Source of the DNA: Galbula dea
Taxonomy: Eukaryota; Chordata; Aves; Piciformes; Galbulidae
Assembly (NCBI GenBank): GCA_013399015.1
Contig: VWZX01004918.1
Coordinates: 124,001-188,000, forward strand
DNA: 64,000 nt
Direction: 5' to 3'
Below, in pieces: positions 1 to 12,700 of this stretch (position 1 is its first letter; every line of letters starts with the position of its first letter). The notes beneath the pieces are model-generated. The model was not told the DNA's origin, did no database searches, and worked only from the letters and a program-made list of their open reading frames with translations. A program made the position numbers and the translations under genes.

Positions 1-651
1 ATCCAGCTACCTTTAGCTGCTGAGAGTGATCAGACCATTTGGTTTCCATCTTCAGACAATTGCTGTGCAAGTTTTGTTGCCATTTTTTTTACACACCAGT
101 GAGATGCCTCAGCACCAGAGTGGGAAGCCCAAGACAGTTTTTGCTTACTTTAAAATGGACTTTCCCTTGTAATTACTTCTTAAAAAAATACCTTGTGTAA
201 TGGCTCTGACATTGCTCTCTTACTTTTTCATAGAACATTTAATCTGGGCTGTTTCACTTGGTGGTGTCTCTTTAAACACCACTCTGCGGATAAGGAAAAG
301 ATGGGGAGACAGATGTTGTGCTAACCTCCACTGATTGCTTTCTGATTGCCAGTTTGGTTGTGAGGTGCTTCACCTACATATTTCCAGGGGAGGAAGAGGG
401 ATCTGAACCCAATTAGAAAATTTATGAAACTTTAATTTCACTTAAAAATCCTGAGGGCTGTAAAATGAAAATAAATCTTGAGAAAATATTTGCACTCTCG
501 CAGGTCCTGTATGTAAATTAACCTTGGAAATGGAAAGGTCCACAAAATTGCTGTGTTCTGTGTTCTTTTTGTGTCATCATCTGAGCAGTTGTGTGTTGCT
601 GCATGCAAAATGGTAAACTGAATATTGGAAAAGGCCTCAGAAAGTTCAGTT
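1..651. other. Unique AT-rich sequence, no gene recognised
   Basis: I see no repeat and no recognisable coding in this stretch. An 82-codon minus-strand open frame at 438-686 has no family resemblance and runs into the CR1 copy that follows. It is probably a chance frame. Confidence 0.5.
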
Positions 652-900
652 AGAAGACAGACATTGAGGTGCTGGAGTACGTCCAAAGAAGGGCAATGAA
701 GCAGGTGAAGGGTCTAGAGCACAAGTGCTATGAGGAATGGCTGAGGAAACTGGGGCTGCTTAGTCTGGACAAAAGGATGCTCAGGGGAGACCTTATCTCT
801 CTCTACAACTACCTGAAAGGAGGTGATAGGGAGGTGGGAGCTGGTCTCTTCTCCCAGGTTACTAGTCATAAGATAAGAGGAAATGACCCCAACTTGCATT
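652..900 (+). mobile_element. CR1 LINE fragment, ORF2 3' region, lacking its 3' end
   Basis: The sequence matches the CR1 ORF2 region after the reverse transcriptase: gacattgaggtgctgg, then gtccaaagaagggcaatgaa, then ggtgaagggtctagagcaca and ctacctgaaaggagg. An open frame at 669-1031 starts here and translates as EYVQRRAMKQVKGLEHKCYE, the typical CR1 'LERVQRRA...VKGLEHK.YEE' segment. Similarity stops near 900 (aacttgcattatgcc, where CR1 normally reads aagttgcaccaggg). The 3' UTR and ATTCTATG tail are absent. CR1 copies are normally truncated at the 5' end and keep the 3' end, so a later deletion or rearrangement must have removed the tail. Confidence 0.9.
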
Positions 901-2433
901 ATGCCACATCTTTCCCTAGTCATAGTTTATGGTTTGGGAAGGATTTGGTGGAGTTGTACATCATCCCTTGGCTGAAAACAAGTCTTCCACACCACCAATT
1001 TCACTTCAGTCTCCACATTCCTACCATTTAGATAGGTAGGGTAATAATTAACCTCTGTAGCCTGTTGTGAACTTCAGGAACACCTTCATTTTATTCTACT
1101 TTTGTCTAATACTGCTTTTAACATTACCTGTGCTGTAGAAAGCTGTGTGGAGCTTTTTGCATGTTATCATCTCAGAAGGGGTAAAAAGTCATCTAGTTCA
1201 TATTAACTAAAATATCCTGTGCAGTTCCCTGTGGTCAACAGCTGGATGATAAGACATCAAAAGTACATTAGGCAGCTTTCTAATTAAACATCTTCCCTGC
1301 ATCTGAAACGCATGGTAGCACTTCCTTGCTCATAAAGAGAGAGCACACTGCAGTCAATATGTTGCAGATACTGCATTGGCACTCTTATGCCAGGCCTTTT
1401 GCAATCTGTTTTTAAGAGCAGGGTATGAACATAATGTGTTGTAAAAAAGAAACATTTAGCTGTGATTTTACATAGTGTTATCCTATTTATTTTAAGTGTC
1501 GTGTAATTATCAATTCATTTACTACCTATTGTAATACCATGAATCATAATGAATGTATTTGCATAATAGGGAGTATCACATGAACTCAATTATAATTCAG
1601 TATTAGCTAAATGTACCATGAAAGCAAAATGTTTCCTGTAAAGGTAGGCTGGGGTTGATGTATAACCTGTCATCCATGGTGTATCTCAAATACTGTCTTG
1701 GGAAATCAGTGTTTCTGGACTTGCTCTCAAAGGGGCTTGTTTTGCAGCCCTGAACTTCACCCAGTTCCTCTCCTGCCTCCAGCCCCTCCCTGATTTAAAT
1801 GCTTTTCAGATCTGCTTATCTTACAGATAAGGAAAAAACTCAGTAAACTTCAGAAACCTGTCCTTGCTCTTTAACTGATATCCTAATGCTGTGGTCACTC
1901 AACTTACAAGGCAATCTTTGCCCCAAAGACTGTTTATGGCTCCAATGATACTCCAATACCTTCAAATGCTGTGCTGAGTAACTGACCTGAGGAGCAGTTG
2001 CACTGGGCTCTCTACTGCTTACTCATCATCACAACCAGCTGTCCTTTTTTTCTCCTTCATCCAAGGAGGTCTCCCTTTCAAAACCAGGTATGGTTTTGTA
2101 GCTATATAACCTACATGCGTACACCTGGTTTGAAGCATGGCTGAAGTCCTTTTTGCTAAAGAACAGTGTTACTTGCTTTCTGCATAAGCTGGCATCATGA
2201 ATACTGCTTCAGCTCTCCACTTTGGTGGTGAGTATCACAGGTGATCCACCAGCTCTTGGAGGGTAACACCACTGTGGGAGGGTAACAACTCTGCTCTTCC
2301 ATCAGTTGTCAGCAGCAGTAGTTCAGAGAACAGTCCTGCTCCCCAGACTTCCCCTTTGCCATCTCAGAGCTGCTTCTCCTATCCCAAATATTTGCTGTTG
2401 TATCCTGCCTCTGCCTTTATCACATGAAGGTTT
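901..2433. other. Unique AT-rich sequence with an octamer motif
   Basis: I recognise no gene or repeat. The part at 1430-1620 is strongly AT-rich, low in obvious repeats, and contains a perfect ATTTGCAT octamer at 1557-1564 (the POU/OCT binding consensus). It looks like the kind of sequence that can be a conserved non-coding element, but that needs alignment to other birds. At 1180-1210 there is a weak echo of an old LINE 3' end (gtcatctagttc), too short to call. Confidence 0.4.
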
Positions 2434-2536
2434 ATGTAAGTGCTCGGGGCCATGGTTTAGTGGTAAGCATGGTAATGTTGGGTGAACTTGATGATCTCTG
2501 AGGTCATTTCCAACCATAATGATTCTATGACTCTAT
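2434..2536 (+). mobile_element. CR1 LINE 3' end
   Basis: This is a short CR1 3' UTR: tgctcggggccatggtttag, ggtaagcatggtaatg, then ttccaaccataatgattc and a short ATTCTATG-type tail. Compared with the other copies it lacks about ten bases before the ttgatgatct block. It belongs to the AACCATAATG-ending type. The 64-codon minus-strand frame over it is not a gene. Confidence 0.92.
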
Positions 2537-3399
2537 ATCACTTTGCATACAGAATAAGTGGTTCCTTTCAGCTTTGTTTTAATGTGTTTTGAAGATGTGA
2601 TCTCGCAGTAGTAGAGAGGTTAGAATAACTCAGCTGTGAGCAACATCTAGTTTCTGACATAAATCTGAACACCTCACAGCTCTCATTCGGTTCACTTACT
2701 AGTTCAACACATTTTCTGCTGCAGAAGCAAGCCTTGCTTATCCAGTTGCCTGGAAGTGATGGTTGTCTGAACTGTTGTGTCTATAACAGATGTGTGTGAA
2801 CCCACTTCAGGAGTGTCTCCCATTTCCATCCAGAACAGGAAACGCTTTCTGGCTAGTATTTGTTGCCTGCAAGTTAGATTAAGGATACTAGAACTGCAAA
2901 AGGTAAAAAGAGAGTGATAGCCACACAAATACAGTGTGGTTACTGGTACCTCAAGGATTATTTAGCCTGATCTGCATTCAGCAGACAGCACTGCAATGGG
3001 AAGCTAACAGAGTTGGCAACATTTACTTTGTTTGGGCTTATGTCTGTGTTGGATTTAGGATGTGACAGGAGAAATAAATTGTAGGAATTGATGTAGTGGT
3101 GCTACATTTGCACAATAGTGCAGTGTCCTCCAGTCATTTAGGGCAGGCTTCCCTCCTTGATATACATGTGCAATTAAAGCTGTCCTTTCCTGGTTGTCAT
3201 TCAGTTTGGCCAGCTGGAAAGCTATGGGCTGTGGAAATGGTGCAATGTTTGTTGGATTTAGGTAAAGTTAGAGTTGTTACAAGGTACAGACTAAATGTAT
3301 ATTACAGGAGATCTATGCAATTTATTTATACAGTTATTCTTGCAAAACGTAGAATTGTTAATTCCCTTAGCTGGAGCAATCATTGGACGCTACAGGATG
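2537..3399. other. Unique sequence, nothing recognised
   Basis: No repeat or gene is recognised. A 115-codon plus-strand frame (3096-3443) has no family resemblance and ends inside the next CR1 copy, so it is likely fortuitous. Confidence 0.5.
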
Positions 3400-3848
3400 T
3401 CATAGAATCATTAAGGTTGGAAGAGACCTCTAAGATCATATAGTCTAACTGTCAAACTATCACCACCATGCCACTAAATCATATCCCTAAGTACCACATC
3501 TACACATTTTTTGAACCCCACCAGGGATGATGACTCCACTACTGCCCTTGGCAGCCTGTGCCTAGCAACTCTTTCAGTGAAGACAGTTTTCCTGTTATCC
3601 AATCTAAACCTCCCCTGCTGCAACTTGAGGCCATTTCCTCTTGTCCTCTCACTGGTTACTCAGGAGAAGAGACCAACTCCCACCTCATTACCATCTCCTT
3701 TCAGGCAGCTGTAGAGAGTGATAAGGTCTTCCCTGAGCCTCCTCTTCCTCAGGCTAACCAAACCCGGTTCCTTCAGCTGCTCCTCATAAGACTTATTCTC
3801 CAGACCCTTCACCTGTGTCCTTGCCTTCTCTGGATGAGCTCAGGCACA
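3400..3848 (-). mobile_element. CR1 LINE 3' fragment, about 450 bp
   Basis: The minus strand reads through the ORF2 C-terminus and 3' UTR of CR1. On the plus strand it starts with catagaatcattaaggttgg (reverse complement of the CR1 tail), then agtaccacatctacacattt, aatctaaacctcccctgctg and cttgaggccatttcctcttg, and it fades near 3848. It is diverged, with small indels, so it is an older copy than those at 26.7-32 kb. Two overlapping plus-strand frames here (3511-3714, 3558-3941) are antisense to the LINE and not genes. Confidence 0.94.
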
Positions 3849-5023
3849 CTTGTTTGTTCATTTGTTTTAAAGCTAAGTAAGGCAGAGCACTGTAAACTCA
3901 TTGTGTGTTTTCCAAGATGTTTCTTTCATCTACAGCTGTAAGGCAGGTCACACTTGGATATTTTTTCACCTTAGCAGTGACTTTGTATAATTTTTTGAAG
4001 TTACTAATAAAGGATGTTTAGTTTTCCATCTCCCTTAAGTTTCTATGTGTTGACATTTGTAAATGACAGGAAGAATGAGAGACTTCAGAAGCTCTTGACT
4101 GCCTTGAGGTGGTTTCTTATCCTTGAGCTTCTTATGCTGTAGCTGCTTAAGGACATCTCTTGTGTTATGTTGGTTTTAGTCTATGGGTGGCAGTCACTCT
4201 CTAAATTTCCTGTGCAGTGTTTGCAGTCTTTCCTGCACTAGGCTTATCAAATGTGCTGTTAGTAACCCACATCAACAGGCAATCGATAAAATCAGAGCTA
4301 ATTACAGAATCTGTTGGGTTTCTTTTTAAAAAAATATCTGTCTGGAGCACAAGCAGATGTTAAATGAAAGCTAATCAAGTGTGTCATCTTTTAATAAATA
4401 AGGCTATGCCCAAGGTTTTTTCTACTGGACAAATCTGCACAACAAAAGGTGATTTCCATAGAGGTTTGCATGCATGAAAATAATGAAATAATCATGCAAG
4501 CAATGCACATTTGAGCTAAACCTGACCAGTCATGGCACATCTCTGCAAAAAATCTGGAGAGCTTCTTGGGAAAAGAGATACCAAGCAAAGGCAATGAGCA
4601 GTGGAGCTAGCAGGTTGTGGAATAGAGAGAAGTTCCAGCTGTTCCTATAGGTTTGCATAAGTCTTCATTGGAAATCCATTGTTTGTCTAACCATGGCTCT
4701 TTTGGTGTAGAAATACTCCTTATTTACTTGATTTTCATTCAAGAAAGAAGAACTTAAACTGTATACTGGAAGGACAGCACAGAACCACATAAAGCAACAT
4801 TTCCCTCTTTCCTCTATACTGCTACAAGCTATCTTTAGCTTTTTGATTTCTTTCTCTCTGTTTTTCAGCAACACCAGTGACAGGAAAAGCTCAGTGATTT
4901 GGGGCTGTCTCTCTTTTGGAGGTAATAAGTGGGCACTAAATCTCAAAGCTGGGTGTTGGTGAGAAGAGCTAGTGAGAACCAGAAGGGGGAGAAAATCCTA
5001 AGTTCCCCTGAAATTCCAGAGGG
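3849..5023. other. Unique sequence, nothing recognised
   Basis: AT-rich sequence without recognised repeats. Two minus-strand frames (4391-4594, 4665-4946) have no family resemblance. Confidence 0.5.
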
Positions 5024-5834
5024 CCCTGGACAAGTTTAAGAAGTAGCCATGTGTGAACATCATGAGGTTCAACAAGGCCAAGTGAAAGATCCTGCCAGCC
5101 TGGGGCAATCCTGGATATCAATATAGGTTGGGAGGTGATGTGATTGGGAGCAGCCCTGCAGAGAGGGACCTGGTGGTACTAGTGGATGAAAAGCTTGACA
5201 TGAGCTGACAAGGTGCACTCACAGCCCAGAAGCTAACTAAATACTGGGCTGCATCAGAAGAAGCATGGTCAACAGTTCATGGAGGTGATTCTGCACTTGT
5301 ACTCTGCTCTGGTGAGACCTCACCTGGAGTACTGTGGCTAGCTCTGGAGTCCTTAGCATAAGAAGGACATGAACTTGTTGAAGCATGTCCAGAAGAGGCC
5401 ACAAAAGTGATCAGAGTGCTGGAAAATCTCTACTGTGAGGAAAGGCTGAGACTTGAGATTGTTCAGCCTGGAGAAGAGAAGGCTCCAGGGAGACCTTACT
5501 GCAGTCTGTCAATACTTAAAGGGAGCCTTAAAGATGGGCCAATCTTTTTAGCAGGTCATGTAATGATAGGGCAAGGGCTGATGGCTTTAAACTAAAGGAG
5601 GGAGATTTAGACTGGATATAAGGAGGAAATTTTTCACATTGAGGGTGGTGAGGCACTGTTGCAGGTTGCCCAGAGAAGTGGTGTATGTCCCATCCCTGGA
5701 ACCATTCCAGGTCAGGTACTTTGGGGTTCTGAGCAACCTGATCTAGTTACAGATGTCCCTGCTGACTTGACTGCAGGGGAGTTGGACTAGATGACCTTTA
5801 ATGGTCCCTTCCAACCCAAAGCATTCTATGAAAT
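5024..5834 (+). mobile_element. CR1 LINE, 811-bp copy with the end of the reverse transcriptase region and the 3' UTR
   Basis: This is one of the longest CR1 copies in the window. It begins in the part of ORF2 that follows the polymerase palm (atgaggttcaacaaggccaa, encoding the MRFNKAK-like motif). It continues through agccctgcagagagggacct and cctcacctggagtactgtgg, then tttagactggatataaggag and gaggaaatttttcacattga, and ends with cccttccaacccaaagcatt plus one tail unit. The downstream block ('GGAGGAAATTTTTCAC', 'accattccaggtcagg') is different from most copies here and marks a second CR1 type, shared with the copy at 49.1 kb. Several stops and frameshifts break ORF2, so it is inactive. Confidence 0.95.
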
Positions 5835-7696
5835 CAACAGCAACAGTGAATTGGTGCTGCTTCACCAATACCAGTAAATGTCCTGTTGTGGGTGAGGTGT
5901 TGCAAATGTGATGCATTTACTTTCTCAGAACACTTGGGATTCTGTCTGCTTGCCACTGGTGTGAAACTGGTCCACTGAACACTGTAATGTCATGAGCTAG
6001 ACCCAGGATATCACACAGAAAAGTCACTTAGATTTTGAGGGGGGAGCTGAAGCACTTATTTACCTTTTGGCTTTGGATTCCTAAGGGTTTGTGTTTTTTA
6101 GCCATTTTTCCATGGGTCAGTAAAAGCTTTTGTAAAAATTATTTTTTAAGAAAAGCCTGTGAATTTCAGGTGTTACAGCAGTTATGTACTGAGGATTTTA
6201 ATATATTTTTTATTTATATAGGTATTGGATTGGTTTTTATCATAGTATTTTAAACTCTGGAATGATCCTACTGAAGATCCTAAATGCATTGTCATGTTAA
6301 CCTTTCCTTGCTGTTTCCCAGCTGGTTGCCTTTCATCACAATCAAGGCATCACACATAATAACTAATCAGAGTCAGTCAGCAGCAGTGCTGTGAGGGTGC
6401 ATTTTATTTAGAAATAGAGAAGAATTTCAACATATTTCTGTCTCTGTACTGCAGGGTGACATTTTTAAATGCTCAAAGGGCATGCAGGTCTCCAGCTCCT
6501 GGTGAAGCTTCGTTAGGATGTGATGTGCAACTCAGATTTGTGTTCTTTATAGTGATAAAAAAAATGCTTATACTGTTACTTATATCTGTTTGGTGTGTTT
6601 TCATTTAATTTATTTTAGTTTATTTGTTTTGGTTTTTACTTTGCTAATATTTCAGTCAGTGCTACTCAAAAAAAAATTTCTCTCAAGGAATGGCACTAGC
6701 ATAGTGGAGGGCACACAGACTTTCCAGTAATTATATTTTATTTAAGCAGGATATACAGAGATCTTTTAGGATCCCATTATAATGTGTGGCTAAATAAATG
6801 CAGTCATTTCCATTATATTCCATTTAATTTTGTAATTATATGGGTTTCAGACATTGACTGCACCTCCTTTGTATATTCTTGTCATGCATGTTTGAATCAT
6901 TTGAATGCTGCAACTGCAAATGTCTGCTGAGAGAATTTTGGAGTCTTGAGACAGCTCAAACTCTGAAAAGGCATTTTGATATTTTCAGGATTATTTTGTT
7001 TAGAAGATGGTTTCATCCTACTTGTTAAGGCATGAGTGTTGGAGAAGGCTGATGGTCAGTTCCTTGTGCTCCTGCAGAAGTTGTTATATCTGAAAAAGTA
7101 GCAATTTGCTACCTCAAGTGAATTTTTTTATATTTTCATTTTGTTTATAAAGATTCCACTTTGTAATGAAGGCTCCACACTCTGAACTTGGATCAGTGTT
7201 TAGGGAGCCAGTGGATGGACACAGGATATGTCGATGTGCTTTAACATGCCACGCTGCTGAGGACGTGAGTCACAGCAGTTGATACTAGTGAGATATCATA
7301 AATAATGATAGTCTCATGGTGATATTGGTTTAACTATGAGCACAGGCAAACACCCTTTCCTACAGATGGGCTAAGACGACTCAAACAGTTGGGAGTAAGA
7401 TCTGTTTCCATCACTACCTAAGTTTGGAAATGGGAATCTATTAAGGCACATAAGCACATCTGAAAATGGCACTATGGATTAGATGGGGAAGGTAACTGAA
7501 ACTTCACTCTCCCTCCCTCCCTTCTTTCCTAGTCTTTTCCAGTCAGACCTTGCTAGAGTTTTTCAACCTACAATAGAAAGGTGTATTTGAAATCCAAGGT
7601 ATATAATTCGGGTTGCACCTGGACAGAAAGTCAAATTTGTCTATCTAGAACCATCCTGTGTTTCTCTTTTTCTGCATTTTGTGGTCACAATTCAAC
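5835..7696. other. Unique AT-rich sequence, nothing recognised
   Basis: Poly-T and poly-A runs of moderate length occur around 6550-6680. No repeat family, exon or RNA gene is recognised. Confidence 0.5.
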
Positions 7697-7936
7697 AAGA
7701 AGGCTTCAAGTTCCAGCAGGGGAGGTTCAGATTAGATATTAGGGAGAATTTCTCTCCCAAGAAGGTTATCAAGCAATGAACAGGCTGCCCAAGGAGGTGG
7801 TGGAGTCACCATCCCTGGAAAGTTCAAAACAAACATGTAGGTGTGCCTGTGGACATGGTTTAGTATGACAGCGTGTGGTGGATGGTTGGACTCAATGATC
7901 TCAGAGGTCTTTTCCAACCATAATGATTCTATGATA
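7697..7936 (+). mobile_element. CR1 LINE 3' end, about 240 bp
   Basis: The ORF2 C-terminal end and 3' UTR are present: aggttcagattagatattag, gaacaggctgcccaaggagg, tcaccatccctgg and ttccaaccataatgattc with tail. There is a mid-UTR disruption near 7860-7885 (tagtatgacagcgtgtggtg) where other copies read gtgagcatggtagtgttggg. Confidence 0.94.
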
Positions 7937-9504
7937 GCACATGAAATGGAACAGTATCTGTAATCTTTGGGGTCATGAACCAAACCTTTTGATCTGTGGA
8001 TGTGTGTGAGGAAATGTGTGTTTTATATGATACTAAGGAAAGATGATTGAATTTGCCTAAACTTTATCTCTAAGCATCAGCTCAGAGGTTTTCTGATCAA
8101 AAGCTCTATGAGAGGAATAAACTGTTGGAATTTACAGGGAAAGATGGAAATCAGATCTTAAAGTAGTGAAATTATTCAACCATTTGGTCACTAATCAGTT
8201 TTATGAACAAGTGATACAGAAAGTTTAAGGCATAGTACTTCTATACCTGCAATTTTTCTGTCTGCTTCTGTGATCATCTTATTTCCACCACAAAATGGGA
8301 ACAATAGAAGTAGGTTATCTGAGGGCTACCCAACACTTGTAAAAAGCTCAGCATACTCCACATAAAAGATACATTGAAATTCAGTTGTTGGAAATTAAAC
8401 TTCCTGATTTTAACACAGATTTTAAGATAAGATAAAGCCGAGAATCTTGTAAATCCTCTCTATAATTGAAGAAGTAACTTGAATATACAAGGCTATAACT
8501 TATATAGAAAGTACACTTCAAAACAGGAATGTATAGAGTCTTCAAACCTTTTTTTCCTTTTGATTTTTTGTTGCTGCAGAGCTATGCAAGTAGGCAATTA
8601 GGAAATAGTTTATTATTGTGATTTGGTTTAATTAAGAAGAAAAATCGATGATGTGCATTAGAAGTATTTCCAGAAGCTTTGATTTCTTAATTATTGCTAT
8701 TGTTTTTTTTTTTAAAGGTACTAATTCAAAGGGCCTCTGACCAAAACTGTGCAATACTATTGGTTTTTCTTCACTGACTTTGGTCTATGTTGACTTAAGT
8801 TCTGGGGTTTCACATAGCCTTACATTATTCATGGAGATTATGACTCAGAAATTCAAAGGACAATTATGTTGTTTATGTATGGTTTTTACCACAAGCAATA
8901 AACTGATCTGAGCAAAACTCAGCTGAACTCTTCAGAAACCTGTTGGCTGTTATCAGTTCCTCATAAATAATTCATGCAGCAATGATTGCAGGCACTAAGG
9001 ATTATAAACTAGATTTTCACATTGAAATGCACATTTTTTTTTTTTTCTTAACAAGATGCACAGATTTAAAAGCAGAGAGGAAACAGGATGATAGTCTAAT
9101 CTGAGCTCTTGTGGATTACAGGTTGCAGAATTTCAGAGGCTCTTATTTCAAATGTGTGTAAAGGTCTAAGTTGCATGCTCAAGAGGCTGAAGGCAACTAG
9201 AAGGGAGCTCTCCTGAGTTGTAACCCATGTCAGTGACAGTTTCTGTGGAAGTCAATAGTATCTTACCAAACGGGGGTTGGATTCCATGTTGAAAAGGTGA
9301 AATAAGAAAACACAAGCAAACATGTTTTGGAAAAGTGCAATAAGAATATTAACACAAAATACCTTTTTCCAGTGAGTCAGCAGAAGGTGTAAGTTTGTGT
9401 TAGGACATAGGTGTTGTCCAGTGATGGTAAGGTGGCACAGATGTCAGTCAGATGAACTTTACTGTGATGGACATCTGAGGACTTCGATGTCCTTTGATGA
9501 GGAC
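7937..9504. other. Unique AT-rich sequence with T11 and T13 runs
   Basis: No gene is recognised. Homopolymers T11 (8703-8713) and T13 (9034-9046) are the only low-complexity features. Confidence 0.5.
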
Positions 9505-9708
9505 TCTGGATACTAGGAAAAAGTTCTTTACAGAGAGAGTTGTTAGGCATTGGCCCTGGCTATCCAGGGAAGTGGTCGAGTCACCATTCCTGGAGGGGTT
9601 CAAAAAACATCTAGATGTGGTACTTAGTGGCGTGGTGGTGATAGGTTGACAGCTGGACTTGATGATCTTAGAGGACTTTTCCAACCTTAATGATTTTACA
9701 TTTCTGTG
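9505..9708 (+). mobile_element. CR1 LINE 3' end, AACCTTAATG type
   Basis: It reads ggatactaggaaaaagttct, ggaagtggtcgagtcaccat, catctagatgtggtacttag, then 'gtggcgtggtggtgataggttgac' style UTR and ttccaaccttaatgatttta. The 'ggcatggtggtgataggttgacag' block and AACCTTAATG end define a CR1 type shared with the copies at 14.5, 28.9, 52.3 and 61.2 kb. Confidence 0.94.
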
Positions 9709-12700
9709 TTGTTTTGCCAGATAATAAGGTCAACCTGAGTTTCTTCAAAATGCATTGGACATTCCTTTTAGCTCTTTGTTGAGATTCATATTTTCCAACT
9801 TGCCAGGCAGCTGTGCTCTTCAGTCACATGCACCTGGGACATGTTTACTCCACTGAAGTGTTATTTTTTTTGAAGACAGTGAAAGGAATTCATGTTTCCA
9901 TCTAGCTTCCTCTGTCATTGGCTGTGCCATGTCACCTGTGCCACCTACTACCACGGCAGATGTAATGTGTTTCTGCTTGCTTCACACCCCAGTACGACCA
10001 CGTGTTGTGGTCTCAAAAAGAGAGAGCAAGAAGAAAGCCAAAAGACTATTAAGGAACTATGGCATGGCTCAGGGTTTTTATTACATTTTAACATCTATCT
10101 TTATATTTTTTAAATCAAATTTTGAAGTTCTAGGAATTGTTTGTGTATTTGGCTGCTTTTTCTCTCTTTTTCTTTCCTTCAAGGAAGCCTTTTAAATGAG
10201 GCACTGCTTGCAGATGCTTTTCTTAATTAATTGTGAATGTGTAGCACGGTGACAGATGCAGAGGATGTTGCCTTTATCCTGATCACATTAAAATGAGTTG
10301 TGTTGAATATTCTATCATGTTTGGGGAAATTGCTTAATCCTATTACTTCTTGGAGAAGATTGAGTGCCTCCTAATGTGAAATACGAAACCTCAGAGCTGC
10401 TCAGTGCTACTGCTGCCTCTGAGAGTGCAGCACAGAAGGTATAGGATTTCTTCTAATGTGAGTCAACAATGATTTCTGGGCTTGTTTATCACATAAATGT
10501 TATCTGGCAAATTATGAGACAGTTGCCATGGAAACAAAGACCTACTACTAGAAGGATTTGTTACCATAAGTAGTTAAGACAATGCTCAGACCTGCATCCC
10601 TGCTGCAAACAGTCAGCTCCTCAGGATGGAAGTGACAGATAACAAAACCACCTATTTTTACTGATAAGAAAACAATTTAGGAATAGTTATCATCTGGCCT
10701 TTGCTTTTCTAATGAATGCATAGATATATTAACTGAAGTGCAAAGGTGTGAAAACATGGAAGAAAAACGTTCTTTTGTCTTATTTCATACAGTTCAAAAA
10801 GATAATATGGATGCTGGTATCTACTAGACCTCTGTGTAAGATACAGAAAGCTTGCACAGGCTTCTTCTCTGTAGTGTTTCATGAAGCAAAATGACAATTT
10901 ATTCCAACTGAAAGAAATATTAATAGTTGGCTTTTGAGCTGAATAGAAAAACAAGGCTTTTGGAATGGGTGTTTTCCTTCTGATGAAAGGTGTGGTGGAA
11001 GTATGGCAAATGGGTAAATAAGAATCCTGTTCATGGCAAAGATAAGCCATAGTTTGATTTCTTTTCTAAGGGATTTCATAATATATTACATTTGACCTAT
11101 CCCCTGAATCAGGAAGTTCTTTGAAAGTCTCAGCTGTCATTTTGGAAGATCTGCTCCTTGTATTTGTAGAGAAAACCTAGATGTGAATGCTGGAAGCAAA
11201 CCCAACCCCCATAAACCTCAGAAAGTTAAAAACCCATCCCTTAAGTTTTTTCCTTACTCCTGCCATTTTGAAGCCAATAACAAGCATCTAGAAGGCTGTG
11301 TTGTGTTGGCTTACTCCTTTTGGAGCCAGCAGTCCCACTGTTCTCATGAAGCCATTGGTATTCCCTTGGGTGTAAGACTGAAATATTTTCTTCTGGCAGC
11401 TTCTTAAAATAGCTTGTGGAGGTGCATTAAGAGCAGGTAGCAATGACAGATACATGAGAGGGAGAGTCCTCTGGCAGAAACAAGTAGGATTCCACCAAAC
11501 TGGGGTTTGTTGCTGCAGCTGACACCAGCTGGAACAATTTGCCAGTCCCCTGAGCATATGGGAAAATGTGCAAGAAATACTGCTGGGCAGAGAGAGTGTC
11601 ATCACCTTTACAATGGGCACAAAAAGGACAAAAAAGTGACATCCATTGTGTGAATTTTAATACTGGTTGGTGATTTTTTTCCTAGCAGCTCTGGGCAGCA
11701 GCAGAACAGAAGATGAATAGGCTATTGATCTAAAAGCAAACAGGATGGCTGTTTATTTTAAGTGAGATGCTCATACACAGTCTAATATATTGCCACAAAT
11801 TGTGTTCAAGCAATAAAAGAAACCCCAGAGGCACTGGAGGGTTAAAAGACTACAGCAGATTTATAGAGCTGAATTTCTATGCACTGAACACATATGTTAA
11901 ATGTGTGGGGAAGGCAAAATGACTCAACTTGTGCAAAGACCAGAAAAACCCACAGACAACAATATCTATCACTGGGTTAAAATTGCATCAGATGTTTAGC
12001 AAGAGAAGAAGTTTCTTTGGCAGGGTAAAGAGAAATAAGGAAATTTGGAGACATCCAGGGTAGAGAAAAGCCCTTAGCAGAATACTGAATTTGAGCTGAA
12101 AAAGCTCAGCTTTGCCTCACGGTTGATGCCCTAGGATAGATCCTCCTGTCCAGAAGGCAGAAAAAGAAGAATTGCACAGACCTATTGCTTTGGAAACTGC
12201 TGAGCAAATAGAAGAAACAACAGGATGGATACATTATTTTCTTTTTTTCCTGTGGAAAAAAGCAGGACTGAAAAAAAAAGCCTTCCACCACCTACAAAGG
12301 AAGACATTTTTGGAACTGTGGTGCTAAATATAGCTCTCTATAAAATTTTTAATATATATATGTACAGATATATATTTTACAAAGAGCATAATAGCATCAT
12401 TCTGGCAGCTCTTCTGAGCAAGCTGAGCTCATCTTTGTGTGTGTTCAGCACCTCCTTTTGGGAGACTCTTTCCTTCTACTGCTGTTCAGATCATGTTCAA
12501 CACCTGAGGTGGAACATATTTTTGAAGGCATACAGGGCTGTAGGTTTACATAGACAATTTTTGTATCTGGAGAAAACCAGTAAAAGGATACCCAAAGGCA
12601 ACCAGACTTTTTGGCAAGGATGAGAATAGTGGCTCCAGTGAAATAGATATGTAATTTTGGGATAACTGAAATAAGCTACAGGGGAGAATTTAATCCAGCA

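Noticed and set aside
1170..1245. Possible old minus-strand LINE end (gtcatctagttc)
   Set aside because: Too short and lacks any further matching block.
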